This document shows, piece by piece, positions 34,074-43,645 of a DNA stretch of 64,000 nt. The DNA is from Cryobacterium levicorallinum (GTDB lineage Bacteria > Actinomycetota > Actinomycetes > Actinomycetales > Microbacteriaceae). Where the stretch lies: positions 1 through 64,000 of the forward strand of contig NZ_SOFE01000028.1 of the NCBI RefSeq assembly GCF_004402405.1. Reading direction: 5' to 3'. The position numbers and the translations under genes are program-made. The notes beneath the pieces are model-generated. The model was not told the origin of the DNA. It saw nothing but the letters and a program-made list of their open reading frames with translations, and did not search any database. Every line of letters begins with the position of its first letter. The first letter of the stretch is position 1.

Positions 34074-37000
34074 TCAGGCAGTGACCTCCGGTGACGCCAG
34101 CGGCGTGATGTAGGAGTAACTAGTGGCGGTGTTCTTGGTGATCGAGAGCACCAACTGCATGTGCGGTTCCAGGGCGGTGACCTTGTCGAGCGGAGCACCG
34201 ACGATGAGTTGAAATCCGAGGCCCTTCCACGCGGCGACTGCACGCCCGGCGAACTCGGCATCGGATTTCACGAAACCCTCGTCGAGAAAGACCGGGGCAA
34301 AACGCGGCCGGGTGCGGCTCTCATCGCCGAGCTGAAAGCGCAGGGCTGCGCCGACGACGAAGGCCACGAGTTCCTGCGACTCGCCACCGCTCTTGCCGCC
34401 GAGCGAGGAATAGGTGCTCACCTCCACGCCGTCGGGCGTCACGCGCACGGCGGTGATTTCGACATGCTGGCGCACGTCGAGCAGCAGGTCCCGCTGGGAG
34501 TTATTCAGCCCGTCGGGCTGGCGAATCAAAGCCATGAACCGCTGCAGCCGGGTGAAGCGGTCCTCGGTTTCATCATCGGTGAATTGCTCCGTCGCGCCTG
34601 AAGAGAGCACCTTGAGCTCCTTGCGGAACGAGGTCGCGTCACCCGGGTGCAGGCGGCGCAGGGCGATCTGCAGGCGGTCCCGGCCCGCGCCGAACGGCAG
34701 GGTCGCGAGAATTTCGTTGATCGGTCGCAGCCGGTCTTCGATCTCCTCGATCGCCGAGTTGAACGCGCCGGTGAGCGGCACGAGGTCCTGGCCGCTCCAG
34801 GCGGAGAGTCGGCGCTTCCATTCCTGCCGCCGCTCCGACAGGCCGAGGGTGCGGATCGCGTCGAGAATGTCGGTGTAGCTCGTGACCGATTCGAGAGCGA
34901 CGCCGATGTTCGGGTCGGGCCAGCGGCTCTGGAAGGACTCGAAGATGCCGATCATGGCCGCGCGATCGCGTGCCGCGCTGTCGCGGTCCTGCGCCGACTG
35001 CGCAATCAACCGCTCGCGCAGGCGTTTCAGGCCGGCGGGAAAACCGGAAAGATCGTTCTGGTCGGTGACCAGAGCAAACTGCTCACTCAGGTGCGCGGCA
35101 TGTTCGGCCGCGAGCACGAGCGCGTCGCCCTGGTCGATCTGGTCCAGCCGCGCGCTCACCGTGTCTTGCGCGTCGACGATGCTGCTCTGCTCCTCGGCCA
35201 GCGTTGCGCCGGCCCGGTCGGCCGCGTGCTTCTGCTTTCCGGCAACATCGAGTTGGAGGGCCAGCCGGCTCTCTTCATCGTTCAGGGCGCGCAGGATATC
35301 GCTGCCGGCGAGCATCCGTTCTTGCTCGGATTTCTTGCCCGCAATGCGCTCGGCAGCCGCCGCAACGTCGATGGTCGACCAGTCAGTGTCGAGAATGTGC
35401 TGGTGAGCGGCCTGGTTATCGCGCAGTCCGACCAAGCTGTCTGCGACAGCGGATGCCCGTCCAGCGACAGCATCGGCCACCCGCCCCTGCGCCGCGAGTT
35501 CCGACGCAATGTCGTCGAGCCGGGCGCGGCTGGAGAATCCGATGATCGATTTCTGACCCGCGTTTGCGCCGTGGGCGCCCCGGGACCCATTGCGAGTCTG
35601 CCCGCTCGAAGTCACCCGTGCGCCTGCGCCACCCAGCTCGGATGGGCTGGCCACGCACAGTGCGTCGAGGTTTGCGCTCCGCAGGCGCGCCTGCACCCAG
35701 CTGCTGAACGGCGAGTCTTTCACGTCGAGCTTGCCCGAGACGTAACGGGCGTCGCTGACGGCCACGACGTGCGGCTTCAGCTCAACACCCTCAAAGTGGA
35801 TGCGCAGCGGCAGCTGCAGCGGGTCGATCGCCGCGCTGAGCTGAGAGATCCGGGTCTCATCGACGAGCAGAACCTTGACGACCGAGGCGAGGGTCACCTC
35901 GGCGGCCAGCCGCCACTGCTCTTCACCGGCGGCGAGGTCGATCAGTTCGGCCACGAACGGCAGCTCATCGACCGGAATGTTCGCCGCTTCGGAGATCAGC
36001 AGCCGGGCCTGATGCAGTTGCTGGGGCACGAGGCTCTCGCGTCCGGTCAGAAAGGCACGTTCCTGCTTGAGCAAGCGGATGCCCTCCTCCACCGGGTACG
36101 ACTCGCGTTGCAGCGCAGAGCGGGTCGCTTCCAGTGCGGCCTCGGCGGCGGCGAACGCGGCGGCGAATTCTTCGGCGGCGCGCTGAGCAGCCGCGAAGGA
36201 AGCGGGCGAATCGAGCTGCAGGGCGAGATTCTGCACCCGATCGTCGAAGCTCGCGCGCTCGCGAGCCACGTCGTCGTGCCGGTGGCGTAGCTGGGTGAGT
36301 TCGTTCTGCAGGCGTTCGAGCAGGTCGCCGCCATTGTTGCGTTGCTGGTGTTGCAAGTCGGCCACCCGGGTTTTCAGAGCGGTCTCCCCGTCACGCGCCT
36401 GGCTCAGGGCGACCCGGTTATCCCGGCGGGCGACCCGGTTGGTGTCGGCGGCGGTCTCGAGGAGGGCCTGCTCGGTCTGCAACTGCCACAGCACGAACGG
36501 GGTATCGCCGGCCCGGTGCACGCCGAAGGTGTCGACCAGATCGGCCTTGGCCGTCGCGGCCTCATAGCCGGCGTTGAGCTCGGGCAGGCGTTCGAGCACC
36601 TGCGCCTTCTGCGCCTCGGTGACCATGGCGCCGTAGGAACGCTCGAGGTCTTCGAAGTGGTCGACGGCCTTGTCGGCGGCGGCGAAGGTGGCCGGCTCTT
36701 CGAGCACCATCGACTTATACAGTCCATCGACCGTTTTCACCTGCTGGCCCGCCTGAATGCGGGCGAGCAGGCGCAACGCTTTGCTGCCCTCACCGTTGGC
36801 GCCGATGCCGAGCCGCGTATACAGCGTCTGGGCGAACGCCGCGTAGGTATCGAAGACGTCGAGGCCGTCGAAGTGGGCTTTCAGGGCGCGCTTGTCGAAC
36901 CGATTCCCGGCGATGGCGGCAAGGTCGCGCAGGTCGAGGCATCCGTCTGTCGTAGCCATTTTCATGGTGACGTCGGCGAATTTGTGGGCGCCGCGCGGCA

Positions 37001-37442
37001 CGAAGTAGGCCCGCAGCACGGTGAAGCGGCGCTGGTTGTCGTCGACGAAGGTCATGGCGATGGCGCCCCAGGTGGCTGCGTTTGCGCCGCGCAGCACCTG
37101 GTCGGTCAGCTCGTCGGTGCCGGCTTCGCGGTTGGCGTCGGTCTTGCCGCGAAGGTAGGTCATCAGGTTGCGCTGGTCGACGCTGCGGGCCCGGCCGGAG
37201 CCGGCGTCGTTCGACGCACCGTTGAACGGGGTGTCCGAGGGCATCATGAGGGCGAGGTAGGCGTCGAGCAGGCTGCTCTTGCCGGTGCCGGAGGCTCCGG
37301 AGACGAGCGTGGCCGAGGCACTGAAGTCGACCTCGTGGTGGCCATGAAAGCCGCCCCAATTGACCAGTTGCATCGATTCGGCACGCCACTGCGTGGTGCC
37401 CTCGGTGGCGCCGTTGATATAGAACAGCGGGGAATCGTTCAT
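34074..37442 (-). CDS. jetC: JetC-type SMC-like ATPase of a Wadjet system
   Basis: A 1122-residue SMC/MukB-like protein. The Walker A motif is [13 protein letters not shown] (about residue 50), preceded by [16 protein letters not shown], typical of JetC. The middle is a long coiled coil with a hinge, and the C-terminal head has [20 protein letters not shown] (signature-like) and [17 protein letters not shown] (Walker B-like). JetC forms the loop-extruding motor of Wadjet, which detects small circular DNA. It overlaps jetB by 4 bp (ATGA). The usual fourth gene, jetD (the DNA-cleaving subunit), does not follow. Confidence 0.85.
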   Translation of the reverse strand: MNDSPLFYINGATEGTTQWRAESMQLVNWGGFHGHHEVDFSASATLVSGASGTGKSSLLDAYLALMMPSDTPFNGASNDAGSGRARSVDQRNLMTYLRGKTDANREAGTDELTDQVLRGANAATWGAIAMTFVDDNQRRFTVLRAYFVPRGAHKFADVTMKMATTDGCLDLRDLAAIAGNRFDKRALKAHFDGLDVFDTYAAFAQTLYTRLGIGANGEGSKALRLLARIQAGQQVKTVDGLYKSMVLEEPATFAAADKAVDHFEDLERSYGAMVTEAQKAQVLERLPELNAGYEAATAKADLVDTFGVHRAGDTPFVLWQLQTEQALLETAADTNRVARRDNRVALSQARDGETALKTRVADLQHQQRNNGGDLLERLQNELTQLRHRHDDVARERASFDDRVQNLALQLDSPASFAAAQRAAEEFAAAFAAAEAALEATRSALQRESYPVEEGIRLLKQERAFLTGRESLVPQQLHQARLLISEAANIPVDELPFVAELIDLAAGEEQWRLAAEVTLASVVKVLLVDETRISQLSAAIDPLQLPLRIHFEGVELKPHVVAVSDARYVSGKLDVKDSPFSSWVQARLRSANLDALCVASPSELGGAGARVTSSGQTRNGSRGAHGANAGQKSIIGFSSRARLDDIASELAAQGRVADAVAGRASAVADSLVGLRDNQAAHQHILDTDWSTIDVAAAAERIAGKKSEQERMLAGSDILRALNDEESRLALQLDVAGKQKHAADRAGATLAEEQSSIVDAQDTVSARLDQIDQGDALVLAAEHAAHLSEQFALVTDQNDLSGFPAGLKRLRERLIAQSAQDRDSAARDRAAMIGIFESFQSRWPDPNIGVALESVTSYTDILDAIRTLGLSERRQEWKRRLSAWSGQDLVPLTGAFNSAIEEIEDRLRPINEILATLPFGAGRDRLQIALRRLHPGDATSFRKELKVLSSGATEQFTDDETEDRFTRLQRFMALIRQPDGLNNSQRDLLLDVRQHVEITAVRVTPDGVEVSTYSSLGGKSGGESQELVAFVVGAALRFQLGDESRTRPRFAPVFLDEGFVKSDAEFAGRAVAAWKGLGFQLIVGAPLDKVTALEPHMQLVLSITKNTATSYSYITPLASPEVTA

Positions 37443-38098
37443 ACCAGGGGCTCCATCAGCGGTTCGTTATTTTCGGCGCGCAGCCACTCGAGCAGCTCAC
37501 GCAGGCGCTCCACCGGCAGCAGCACTTCGATCACTGCGGAGATGCGAAAGCGGTCGGGGTCGCTGGTTTTCAGCAGCACCCGCGCCTTGGTGAGGCTGTC
37601 GACGGCGGCCGTCGCCTTGCGCGCGTCGCCGGACAGGTCGGTCGCGTGCTCCGGCCGAAAATGGGCAACGTTGTCGACCAGGTTGTCGCGGTCGACCAGA
37701 ACAATTTCCAAACCGTTGGCGCGTTCGCTGCGAAAACGCTGGCGGAGCAGCACGAGCAGAATGGTCTCTTCCCGGCTGTAGGCGACGTCGTGCAGCAGGG
37801 TGGGGAAGCGTTCGCCGCCCTCGGCGAGGGCCTGCCTCTTGAAGGCGATCTCGTAGTGCAGGTCAACGTGCAGGTCGAGAAAGACGTCGTTGAGCCGGGA
37901 TTTGAGCAGGCTCTGCGACTTCAGCAGGGTCTGCCACTCGGCCGGCTGTAGTGCCGACGAAATATAGCGGTGCTTGAGCAGCAGCACGAGCGTCCGGCGC
38001 TGCTCCACGCTCAGGCCGCCCTCATCCCCCTCGAACAGCGAGAGGCTGGCCGGGTCGCTGTCTATGCCGGTGTCGTCGTCAGCCAGGTCGTCAGTCAT
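37439..38098 (-). CDS. jetB: JetB, DUF4194 kleisin-partner subunit of Wadjet
   Basis: The 219-residue protein has an acidic N-terminus and then [20 protein letters not shown], a signature of the DUF4194 family, followed by [17 protein letters not shown] and a winged-helix-like end ([20 protein letters not shown]). In Wadjet complexes JetB is the kite-type subunit that bridges JetA and JetC. It overlaps jetA by 8 bp and jetC by 4 bp, so the three genes are coupled. Confidence 0.85.
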   Translation of the reverse strand: MTDDLADDDTGIDSDPASLSLFEGDEGGLSVEQRRTLVLLLKHRYISSALQPAEWQTLLKSQSLLKSRLNDVFLDLHVDLHYEIAFKRQALAEGGERFPTLLHDVAYSREETILLVLLRQRFRSERANGLEIVLVDRDNLVDNVAHFRPEHATDLSGDARKATAAVDSLTKARVLLKTSDPDRFRISAVIEVLLPVERLRELLEWLRAENNEPLMEPLV

Positions 38099-39587
38099 TC
38101 TCGGAACCCAAATTCTGGGCGGCCAGTGCCGCCGTGTCGTCGTCGGTCAAAATGAGGCGCGGCACCTCGAAGAAACGCACCGAGCCATCCGGTCGCACCG
38201 TTTCAAAGCTCTCGAGCCCAGCCGTGCCCGGGCTGAGCTGGGCGGCGAGCTGCAGCAGGCCGAGGATCTCGACCGGCCGACGCAGGCTCGCGTCGAGCCC
38301 GTTGAAGGCGCTGCCAATGGATGCCGCCTCCCCCGTCCCGAATGCGACGACGAGGGCGTCGCGCAGTTCTTGGAGCAGTGGCCCACCCTGCTGCCGCAGG
38401 GCGTCGAGGCTCGGCGCCGCGGGCGCGGCGCCCGACACATCGGCCAGCGCGGGCGGAGCACGGTGGGCGACCGGATCGTAGAACCGTTCGGGCAGGTGCT
38501 CAACGTCGAGGGTGCCCGGCATCAGTTCGGCGGTGACAGTAGAGCGGGGCCCGGCGGTCTGCATCCAAGTCGCGAGCTCGCGATTGACGTCGCGCAGCAC
38601 ACGTTCAAGCTCGCGATCTTTCACGACGTCATGGTTGACGATGTGCTCGCGCAGCGTGGTCGTGAGCCCCTTGCGCTGGGTCAGCACGTCGTCGATGCCC
38701 TTGCGAATGAGGGTGACCGTGCTCATGAAGCTGCGGCGTTCGGTGCGACTGAGTTCGAGGGCGAACGGATGCAGCAGAATCGTCTCGAGATCCGCTTTCA
38801 GCCCCTGCAGCAGAGCGTCGTTGCGCAGCAGGGTGAACGCGCCCTCGAAGGCGCGACCCTCCGCGGTCGACGACATGAGGGCATCCGTTTTGGCGAGGTA
38901 GTCGTCGAGAACCTCGCTGATCGGCCGTTCCTCGCCGCGGAAGTCGTTGACGATCTGGCGATGCATGGCCGCGACGGACTCTTCGACCCGTTTGAAGTCG
39001 CTCGGCAGCTGCTGAATAAGGTTGATGAGGTTGGCGTAGCCCTCGTGCATCTGCTCGTTGGAGGCCGGCTCAATGTCGCCGCCGTCGGAGAGCCGGTCAC
39101 GCTCGCTGCTGAGCTCGTGGATCTGCTGGTCGAGACGCCGCACCCGCGCCTCGCGGTCTGGGTTAGCTTCGGTGGCGCGATGACGCACGGTGTCGACGAT
39201 CGTGGTGAGGCGGGATTCGCTGATCAGCGCCCGATCTCGGGCGAGACCGTCGACGAGCAGCAGGGCTTCGAGGGCGTGGCTGGTGAGCGAGTAGTGTTCC
39301 TCCCCCGCGTCGCTGATCTCCCGGTAGAGCCAGAGGTCGTTCATCCACTGCACGCAGAGGGCGCGGCCCGTTTTCTCGGGCGCATCCAGGCCGATGCTGC
39401 GGAGGTCGGCGAGGTAGGCATCCACTTGGGTGTGCAGTGCCTCGCAGGAAACGCTGCGATGCTCACGGCTGAATGAACTCTTGAACACAGCGAGCACGAA
39501 CGGCGCCCATTTGCGGTCGAGCAGTCGAAGGGTGGGTTTGTCGAAGGCTTCGCGCACCCGCGCCAATTCGCCTGCAATGTCACTCAA
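38091..39587 (-). CDS. jetA: JetA, DUF3375 kleisin-like subunit of Wadjet
   Basis: The 498-residue protein matches DUF3375: the start [20 protein letters not shown], the central helices with [20 protein letters not shown] and [15 protein letters not shown], and the kleisin-like C-terminus [15 protein letters not shown]. JetA forms the closing arm of the JetABC ring. It is the first gene of the operon; an S9 peptidase gene lies 58 bp upstream on the same strand and is probably separate. Confidence 0.85.
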   Translation of the reverse strand: MSDIAGELARVREAFDKPTLRLLDRKWAPFVLAVFKSSFSREHRSVSCEALHTQVDAYLADLRSIGLDAPEKTGRALCVQWMNDLWLYREISDAGEEHYSLTSHALEALLLVDGLARDRALISESRLTTIVDTVRHRATEANPDREARVRRLDQQIHELSSERDRLSDGGDIEPASNEQMHEGYANLINLIQQLPSDFKRVEESVAAMHRQIVNDFRGEERPISEVLDDYLAKTDALMSSTAEGRAFEGAFTLLRNDALLQGLKADLETILLHPFALELSRTERRSFMSTVTLIRKGIDDVLTQRKGLTTTLREHIVNHDVVKDRELERVLRDVNRELATWMQTAGPRSTVTAELMPGTLDVEHLPERFYDPVAHRAPPALADVSGAAPAAPSLDALRQQGGPLLQELRDALVVAFGTGEAASIGSAFNGLDASLRRPVEILGLLQLAAQLSPGTAGLESFETVRPDGSVRFFEVPRLILTDDDTAALAAQNLGSEND

Positions 39588-39645
39588 TAGCTGGTTCCTT
39601 TCCAGCTCTCCACTTTAACCGACTTGCGGGGCGCCCCTGACCTGA

Positions 39646-41763
39646 TCAGCCAAGCAGGCGCGGCCGCTTCCAGTCGGCGCCGTGCACGTGCTGGTCCAGA
39701 AAAGCAAACACGGTCTGGTACCAGACCACCGCGTGTTGAGGCTTGAGGACCCAATGGTTCTCGTCGGGAAAGAACAGGAATTTGTGCTGGGTACTGCCGT
39801 CGACCCCTGCGTGGTGTTCGGCGAGCTCAGACCACAGCCGCAGGCTTTCGCCAATCGGCACCCGGTAGTCGTGGTCACCGTGAATGACGAGCATCGGCGT
39901 GACGATCTCGCGCACCGCCTGGTGCGGCGAATTGTCGATCATGCCTTGCGCCGAGAATATGCTCTGCCAGTATTGCGAGTCGTCGGTCGTTCCGTTGAAC
40001 TGGTCGAGCGACCACAGGCTCGCGTGGCTGACGATGGCGCGGAACCGATCGGTGTGGCCGGCGATCCAGTTGGCCAAATAGCCTCCGAATGATCCGCCCA
40101 TCGCTGCGGTGCGGGTCTCGTCGATCTCGGGCAGCTCTTCGACTGCATCAACGATCGCGAGCAGGTCGGTGTAGGGCTTGCAACCCCAGGCGTTCCAGCC
40201 ACGAGCGATGAAATCGAGCCCGTAGCCGGTCGAGAGCGCGGGGTCGGGCAAGAGCACCGCGTAACCTCGGGCTAGGGCGAGCAGCGGGCTCCACCGCCAG
40301 CTCCAGGCGTTCCAACTGTTCAGCGGGCCGCCGTGAATCCATAGTAGAAGCGGGGCCGGATGCTCCTGCCCGGCTCCCGCAGGCAGCAGTAGCCAGGCGC
40401 GTACTCGCGCTCCGTCTTCGGCCACGGTCTCAACCTCGGTGATCGTGCCGGGAACCTCGGGGAGCGCGGCCGGTGTGGCGAGCATGCTGACGGTACCGGA
40501 GCGGCCGATGCGCACCGGATGCGCCGGCGCGATCCAGGAGGAGCGCAAGGCCACGAGGTCGCCGGTCTGGGCATCGACGCAGACGTTGGTGTAGCTGAAG
40601 TCGTCGGTGGTGAGCTGCTCGGGCGCTCCGCCGTCTAGCGGTACGCGAAAGATCGGACCGCGGCCGTCGTGGTCGGCCGTGACGATAAGGGCCTGGTTGG
40701 ATTCGGTGTCCGCGTCGAAGACCAGGCTGGTCGGCCAGCGGTCCCATTCGGCGGCGAGGCGACGCGGGCGGCGGCCGTCCAGGTCGGCAGCCCAGAGTTC
40801 TTGGTCGGCCGGACCCTCCGGGGTACTGACGGCTGTTCGCACGAAGGCGATCTGTCTACCGTCGAGGCTCACAGCCGGGAATTCGAAGTCAACCTTCAAT
40901 TCGTCGAACAGGGTGGTCTGGGTGCCGGTCGCGACGTCGATGGAGGCCAGCACATAGCGACCGGAGCGTTGCTCAGCAACCCGCAGGGCGACGATTAGCG
41001 TGGATCCGTCCGGGGTTAGGGCCTGGCCGGCGGTATCCATGGTGCGACCGGGGGCGGCCGTGAGGTCTCGGGGACGCGGGAGGTCGGCTGGATAAGGAGC
41101 GGGGGCATCCGCTTCGCTGACCGTGTCGCTGGCGCTGGCGGGAGGTGCGATCGTGTCCTGCAGGTCGGCGAGGTCGAGCGCCAGCAGGTGGGGTTCGGCC
41201 GGACCGAGATCGTGGTCCCAGAACCGCACCGGGTAGCTCTCGTGCAGAATAGCCGCGACCTTCTTCTCGGTGCGTTCCTTGCGGGCGGCGCCTTCAGCTT
41301 CGAGGTCGGCGGCGCTCGGCAGGAGCTCGGCGGCGATCACGAGGTTGGAGGAGGAGGACGCCACCGCGGCGATGCCGGATACTCCCCCCGCCAGGCGGGT
41401 GATCGCGCGAGCCTCGCCGCCGGCAACAGGCAGCAGCCAGAGCTGGGCGGCCACGGCGTCCGTGTCAGCACCCTTGTCGGCAGCCGCGTCGAGGCGGGTG
41501 GAAACGAACAAAACGTCTCCGTCGGCCGTAAACGCGGCCCCGGATTCGCCCTTCGCCGACCGGGTCAGGCGGGTCGGAACGCCGGTGCCGTCGGCGGCCA
41601 CTGACCACAGTGCCCGCTCATAGCTCGTCTGGTCGCGGGTGAGGGTCGCAACAGTGAGGACGACCCGCTGCCCGTCGGGCGAGAGCGCGAGGCCCTCCAC
41701 CCGCGGCAGCGCCACGTAGTCATCGAGACTGGAAAAGGGCGTGGGGTGAGACTCCATTGTCAT
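39646..41763 (-). CDS. S9-family prolyl oligopeptidase / acylaminoacyl-peptidase
   Basis: A 705-residue serine peptidase. An N-terminal beta-propeller (about residues 15-420) precedes an alpha/beta-hydrolase domain with nucleophile GGSFGGYLANW (Ser in GxSxGG), the Asp in VIHGDHDYRVP and the His in FPDENHWVLKPQHAV. This fits acylaminoacyl-peptidase-like or dipeptidyl-peptidase S9C enzymes that trim short peptides in the cytoplasm; no signal peptide is seen. Its stop is 58 bp before the JetA start on the same strand. Confidence 0.85.
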   Translation of the reverse strand: MTMESHPTPFSSLDDYVALPRVEGLALSPDGQRVVLTVATLTRDQTSYERALWSVAADGTGVPTRLTRSAKGESGAAFTADGDVLFVSTRLDAAADKGADTDAVAAQLWLLPVAGGEARAITRLAGGVSGIAAVASSSSNLVIAAELLPSAADLEAEGAARKERTEKKVAAILHESYPVRFWDHDLGPAEPHLLALDLADLQDTIAPPASASDTVSEADAPAPYPADLPRPRDLTAAPGRTMDTAGQALTPDGSTLIVALRVAEQRSGRYVLASIDVATGTQTTLFDELKVDFEFPAVSLDGRQIAFVRTAVSTPEGPADQELWAADLDGRRPRRLAAEWDRWPTSLVFDADTESNQALIVTADHDGRGPIFRVPLDGGAPEQLTTDDFSYTNVCVDAQTGDLVALRSSWIAPAHPVRIGRSGTVSMLATPAALPEVPGTITEVETVAEDGARVRAWLLLPAGAGQEHPAPLLLWIHGGPLNSWNAWSWRWSPLLALARGYAVLLPDPALSTGYGLDFIARGWNAWGCKPYTDLLAIVDAVEELPEIDETRTAAMGGSFGGYLANWIAGHTDRFRAIVSHASLWSLDQFNGTTDDSQYWQSIFSAQGMIDNSPHQAVREIVTPMLVIHGDHDYRVPIGESLRLWSELAEHHAGVDGSTQHKFLFFPDENHWVLKPQHAVVWYQTVFAFLDQHVHGADWKRPRLLG

Positions 41764-41819
41764 GCTTCAACGCTACCCGACCGGAATGACTAGCCGCTGG
41801 CGCACGCGTCGCCGGAGAC

Positions 41820-43424
41820 TCAGGTGCGCCATGGTCGTTCGGGCCGGTAAGGTTCGGGGCTGGGGGTGTTGGCTCGGTGATTGTGGGCGGGTCGCCAGGT
41901 TTGGGTTGGGTCAAAGAGCAGTGGTCCGAGTATGTGGGGTCGGCCCTTGATCATGCGGATTCTCCATCCGCTGGTGTCGATGGTGCGGTGGTGGAACCAG
42001 CAGAGGAGGACGCCGTTGTCGATGTTGGTAAGGCCGTGTTTTTGCCATGGGATAACGTGGTGGACTTCGCTCCACCGGGCGGGAATGGTACAGCCGGGGA
42101 TGATGCAGCCTCCGTCGCGGGCGGCGATGGCGGTGCGTTGCTTGGCGGTGAAGCAGCGAACTGTGTCGCCGAGGTAGAGCACGTCGCCGTTGTCGCCGAA
42201 CAGTACCTTTCGGGCGCCGCCGGTGCAGATGGCTTCTTTCACCCGGCGGAACGAGACCGGGGCTTCGATACCGTCGATCCAGCCAACGCCACGGCCCTGG
42301 TCGAGGTCGCTGGCGTTGATGTGGATCATGACGGTCGGGGCCGCACCGCCCATCGTCGGGGTCTGCGGGTCGCGCGCGGCCGCTTCAAACACGGAGCGAA
42401 GGATGTCAGCACGCTTCTCACCGCCGGTGCGGCGGTCCCCGTCGAAGCGGGTATCGACGCTGAACGGTTCGGCACTGAACGGGTCGGCACTGAACGGGTC
42501 GGCGCCGAACGGTTCGGCGCCGAAGCGCTCACCCTTCGTGCTCGGGCCGTCGATGTAAACGCCGTCCAGCTCGCTGGGGTCATTGCCGGGTTCGGTGGGT
42601 TCAAATCGCGGTGTGCGGGACCGCGCCGATAGGAACGTGTCGAACAACGTGTCCATGATGCCGCGCAGTTCCGGGGTGACGTTGGCGTGCACCGGGTAGA
42701 GCCCGTTGCGCAGCAGGCCGAAGGTCAACGTGCTTTTCGCCTCGACGGCGTCGTCGTTGGGCGCGGTGCCGTCGGGGTCGAGCCGGCCCTGCCACTCCAG
42801 GGCTTGTGCCCGCAGCATGTCGGGCGCGAAGCGGATGCCCGCGCCCGGCAGCCCCACCGTCTCCGGCGTGATCTCCCCGGTCGCTGACGCCACCAGTGCA
42901 CGTTCGACGCGGTCGAGGTCGTCCGGCAAGACCCGGCCCTGCAACGCGGTCAGGGTGCCGGCGATGATCTCCGCCGACTCCACCCCAAGCTCCCCACTCA
43001 CGAGCCCCTCGGCAATGACCGGATACCGGGCCGCGACCGGCAAACCAAGCGGGGTGCGTTCGACCGCCGTCTCGCCCAGTTTCAGGCGACGCTTGGCTTC
43101 ACGGCCGGAGATGCCGGCAAGTTGGGTGATGAGCTCAACGCGGTTACGGCATCCGTTCTTATACGCCAAAGATCCGTTGCCGAGGTCGGTCTCCGCGCGA
43201 ACTCCAATGTCGGTGGTCGACCGCAGTCTGGCCGCATCGACCTTGCGCCCGAGGCCCTCCAGCGCGGCCATGACCGCGACCGCTTCACCGTCATCAAGAT
43301 GACTAAACCGCACCCCGTCAACAACGGAAGCCAACAATGCACCGGCCTGAGTAATCACCGCAACCCGGGAACCCTCAAACTCCGGCATCGAACCGGCTGC
43401 TGCGGGCGGGACGGTGAGGGTCAT
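41820..43424 (-). CDS. DUF222 protein with HNH endonuclease motif
   Basis: A 534-residue protein of the large actinobacterial DUF222-HNH group. DUF222 covers about residues 30-260 (SGREAKRRLKLGETAVE, LVSGELGVESAEIIAGTL). The C-terminal HNH domain has CIIPGCTIPARWSEVHHVIPW and NIDNGVLLCWFHHRTID. Between them a 5-residue repeat, GAEPFGADPFSADPF, is encoded by a 15-bp tandem repeat. The group is abundant in these genomes; its biological role is unclear. GAAGGAGG lies upstream of the ATG at 43424 and a TATAAT box further up (43450-43455). Confidence 0.85.
   Translation of the reverse strand: MTLTVPPAAAGSMPEFEGSRVAVITQAGALLASVVDGVRFSHLDDGEAVAVMAALEGLGRKVDAARLRSTTDIGVRAETDLGNGSLAYKNGCRNRVELITQLAGISGREAKRRLKLGETAVERTPLGLPVAARYPVIAEGLVSGELGVESAEIIAGTLTALQGRVLPDDLDRVERALVASATGEITPETVGLPGAGIRFAPDMLRAQALEWQGRLDPDGTAPNDDAVEAKSTLTFGLLRNGLYPVHANVTPELRGIMDTLFDTFLSARSRTPRFEPTEPGNDPSELDGVYIDGPSTKGERFGAEPFGADPFSADPFSAEPFSVDTRFDGDRRTGGEKRADILRSVFEAAARDPQTPTMGGAAPTVMIHINASDLDQGRGVGWIDGIEAPVSFRRVKEAICTGGARKVLFGDNGDVLYLGDTVRCFTAKQRTAIAARDGGCIIPGCTIPARWSEVHHVIPWQKHGLTNIDNGVLLCWFHHRTIDTSGWRIRMIKGRPHILGPLLFDPTQTWRPAHNHRANTPSPEPYRPERPWRT
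42461..42520. repeat. 15-bp tandem repeat (four copies) in the DUF222 gene
   Basis: TGAACGGTTCGGCAC and three variants follow each other at 42461-42475, 42476-42490, 42491-42505 and 42506-42520. They encode repeats of FSAEP/FGADP pentapeptides between the DUF222 and HNH parts. The unit is a multiple of three, so changes in copy number would alter linker length without loss of frame. Confidence 0.8.
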
Positions 43425-43449
43425 GGCGACGATGCCTCCTTCACCCAGA

Positions 43450-43455
43450 ATTATA
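43450..43455 (-). promoter_or_regulatory. Possible -10 element for the DUF222 gene
   Basis: TATAAT on the minus strand lies 26 bp upstream of the DUF222 start codon. A matching -35 at ideal spacing is not clear (TTGTCT is 22 bp away), so this is a moderate candidate. Confidence 0.35.
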
Positions 43456-43645
43456 CTCCGAAACGCCCGTGAAAGCGAGACAATCTCAGTATTAAGGTGT
43501 GATTTTCTAAGAGTTGTCTACGATCAGCGAACGGGGCTCAAAGCTCGTTTGAGCAGCCAAGGTCAATTCGCTGCGCACCCTGGGAAGACACTTTCTCGAT
43601 CAGGGCAGCTCGGCATCCGCATTGACGACGGCGTCAACAGCGACG

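Noticed and set aside
34647..36290. Long plus-strand frame opposite jetC
   Set aside because: Antisense of a coiled-coil gene; Arg/Gln/Gly-rich without any motif, while JetC has clear ATPase motifs.
37974..39476. 500-codon plus-strand frame opposite jetA and jetB
   Set aside because: Shadow of two coupled genes with good family matches; no ribosome site and no recognised domain.
41820..43424. DUF222-HNH gene as a homing endonuclease of a mobile intron
   Set aside because: No intron-like structure or interrupted host gene surrounds it; stand-alone copies are normal in this group.
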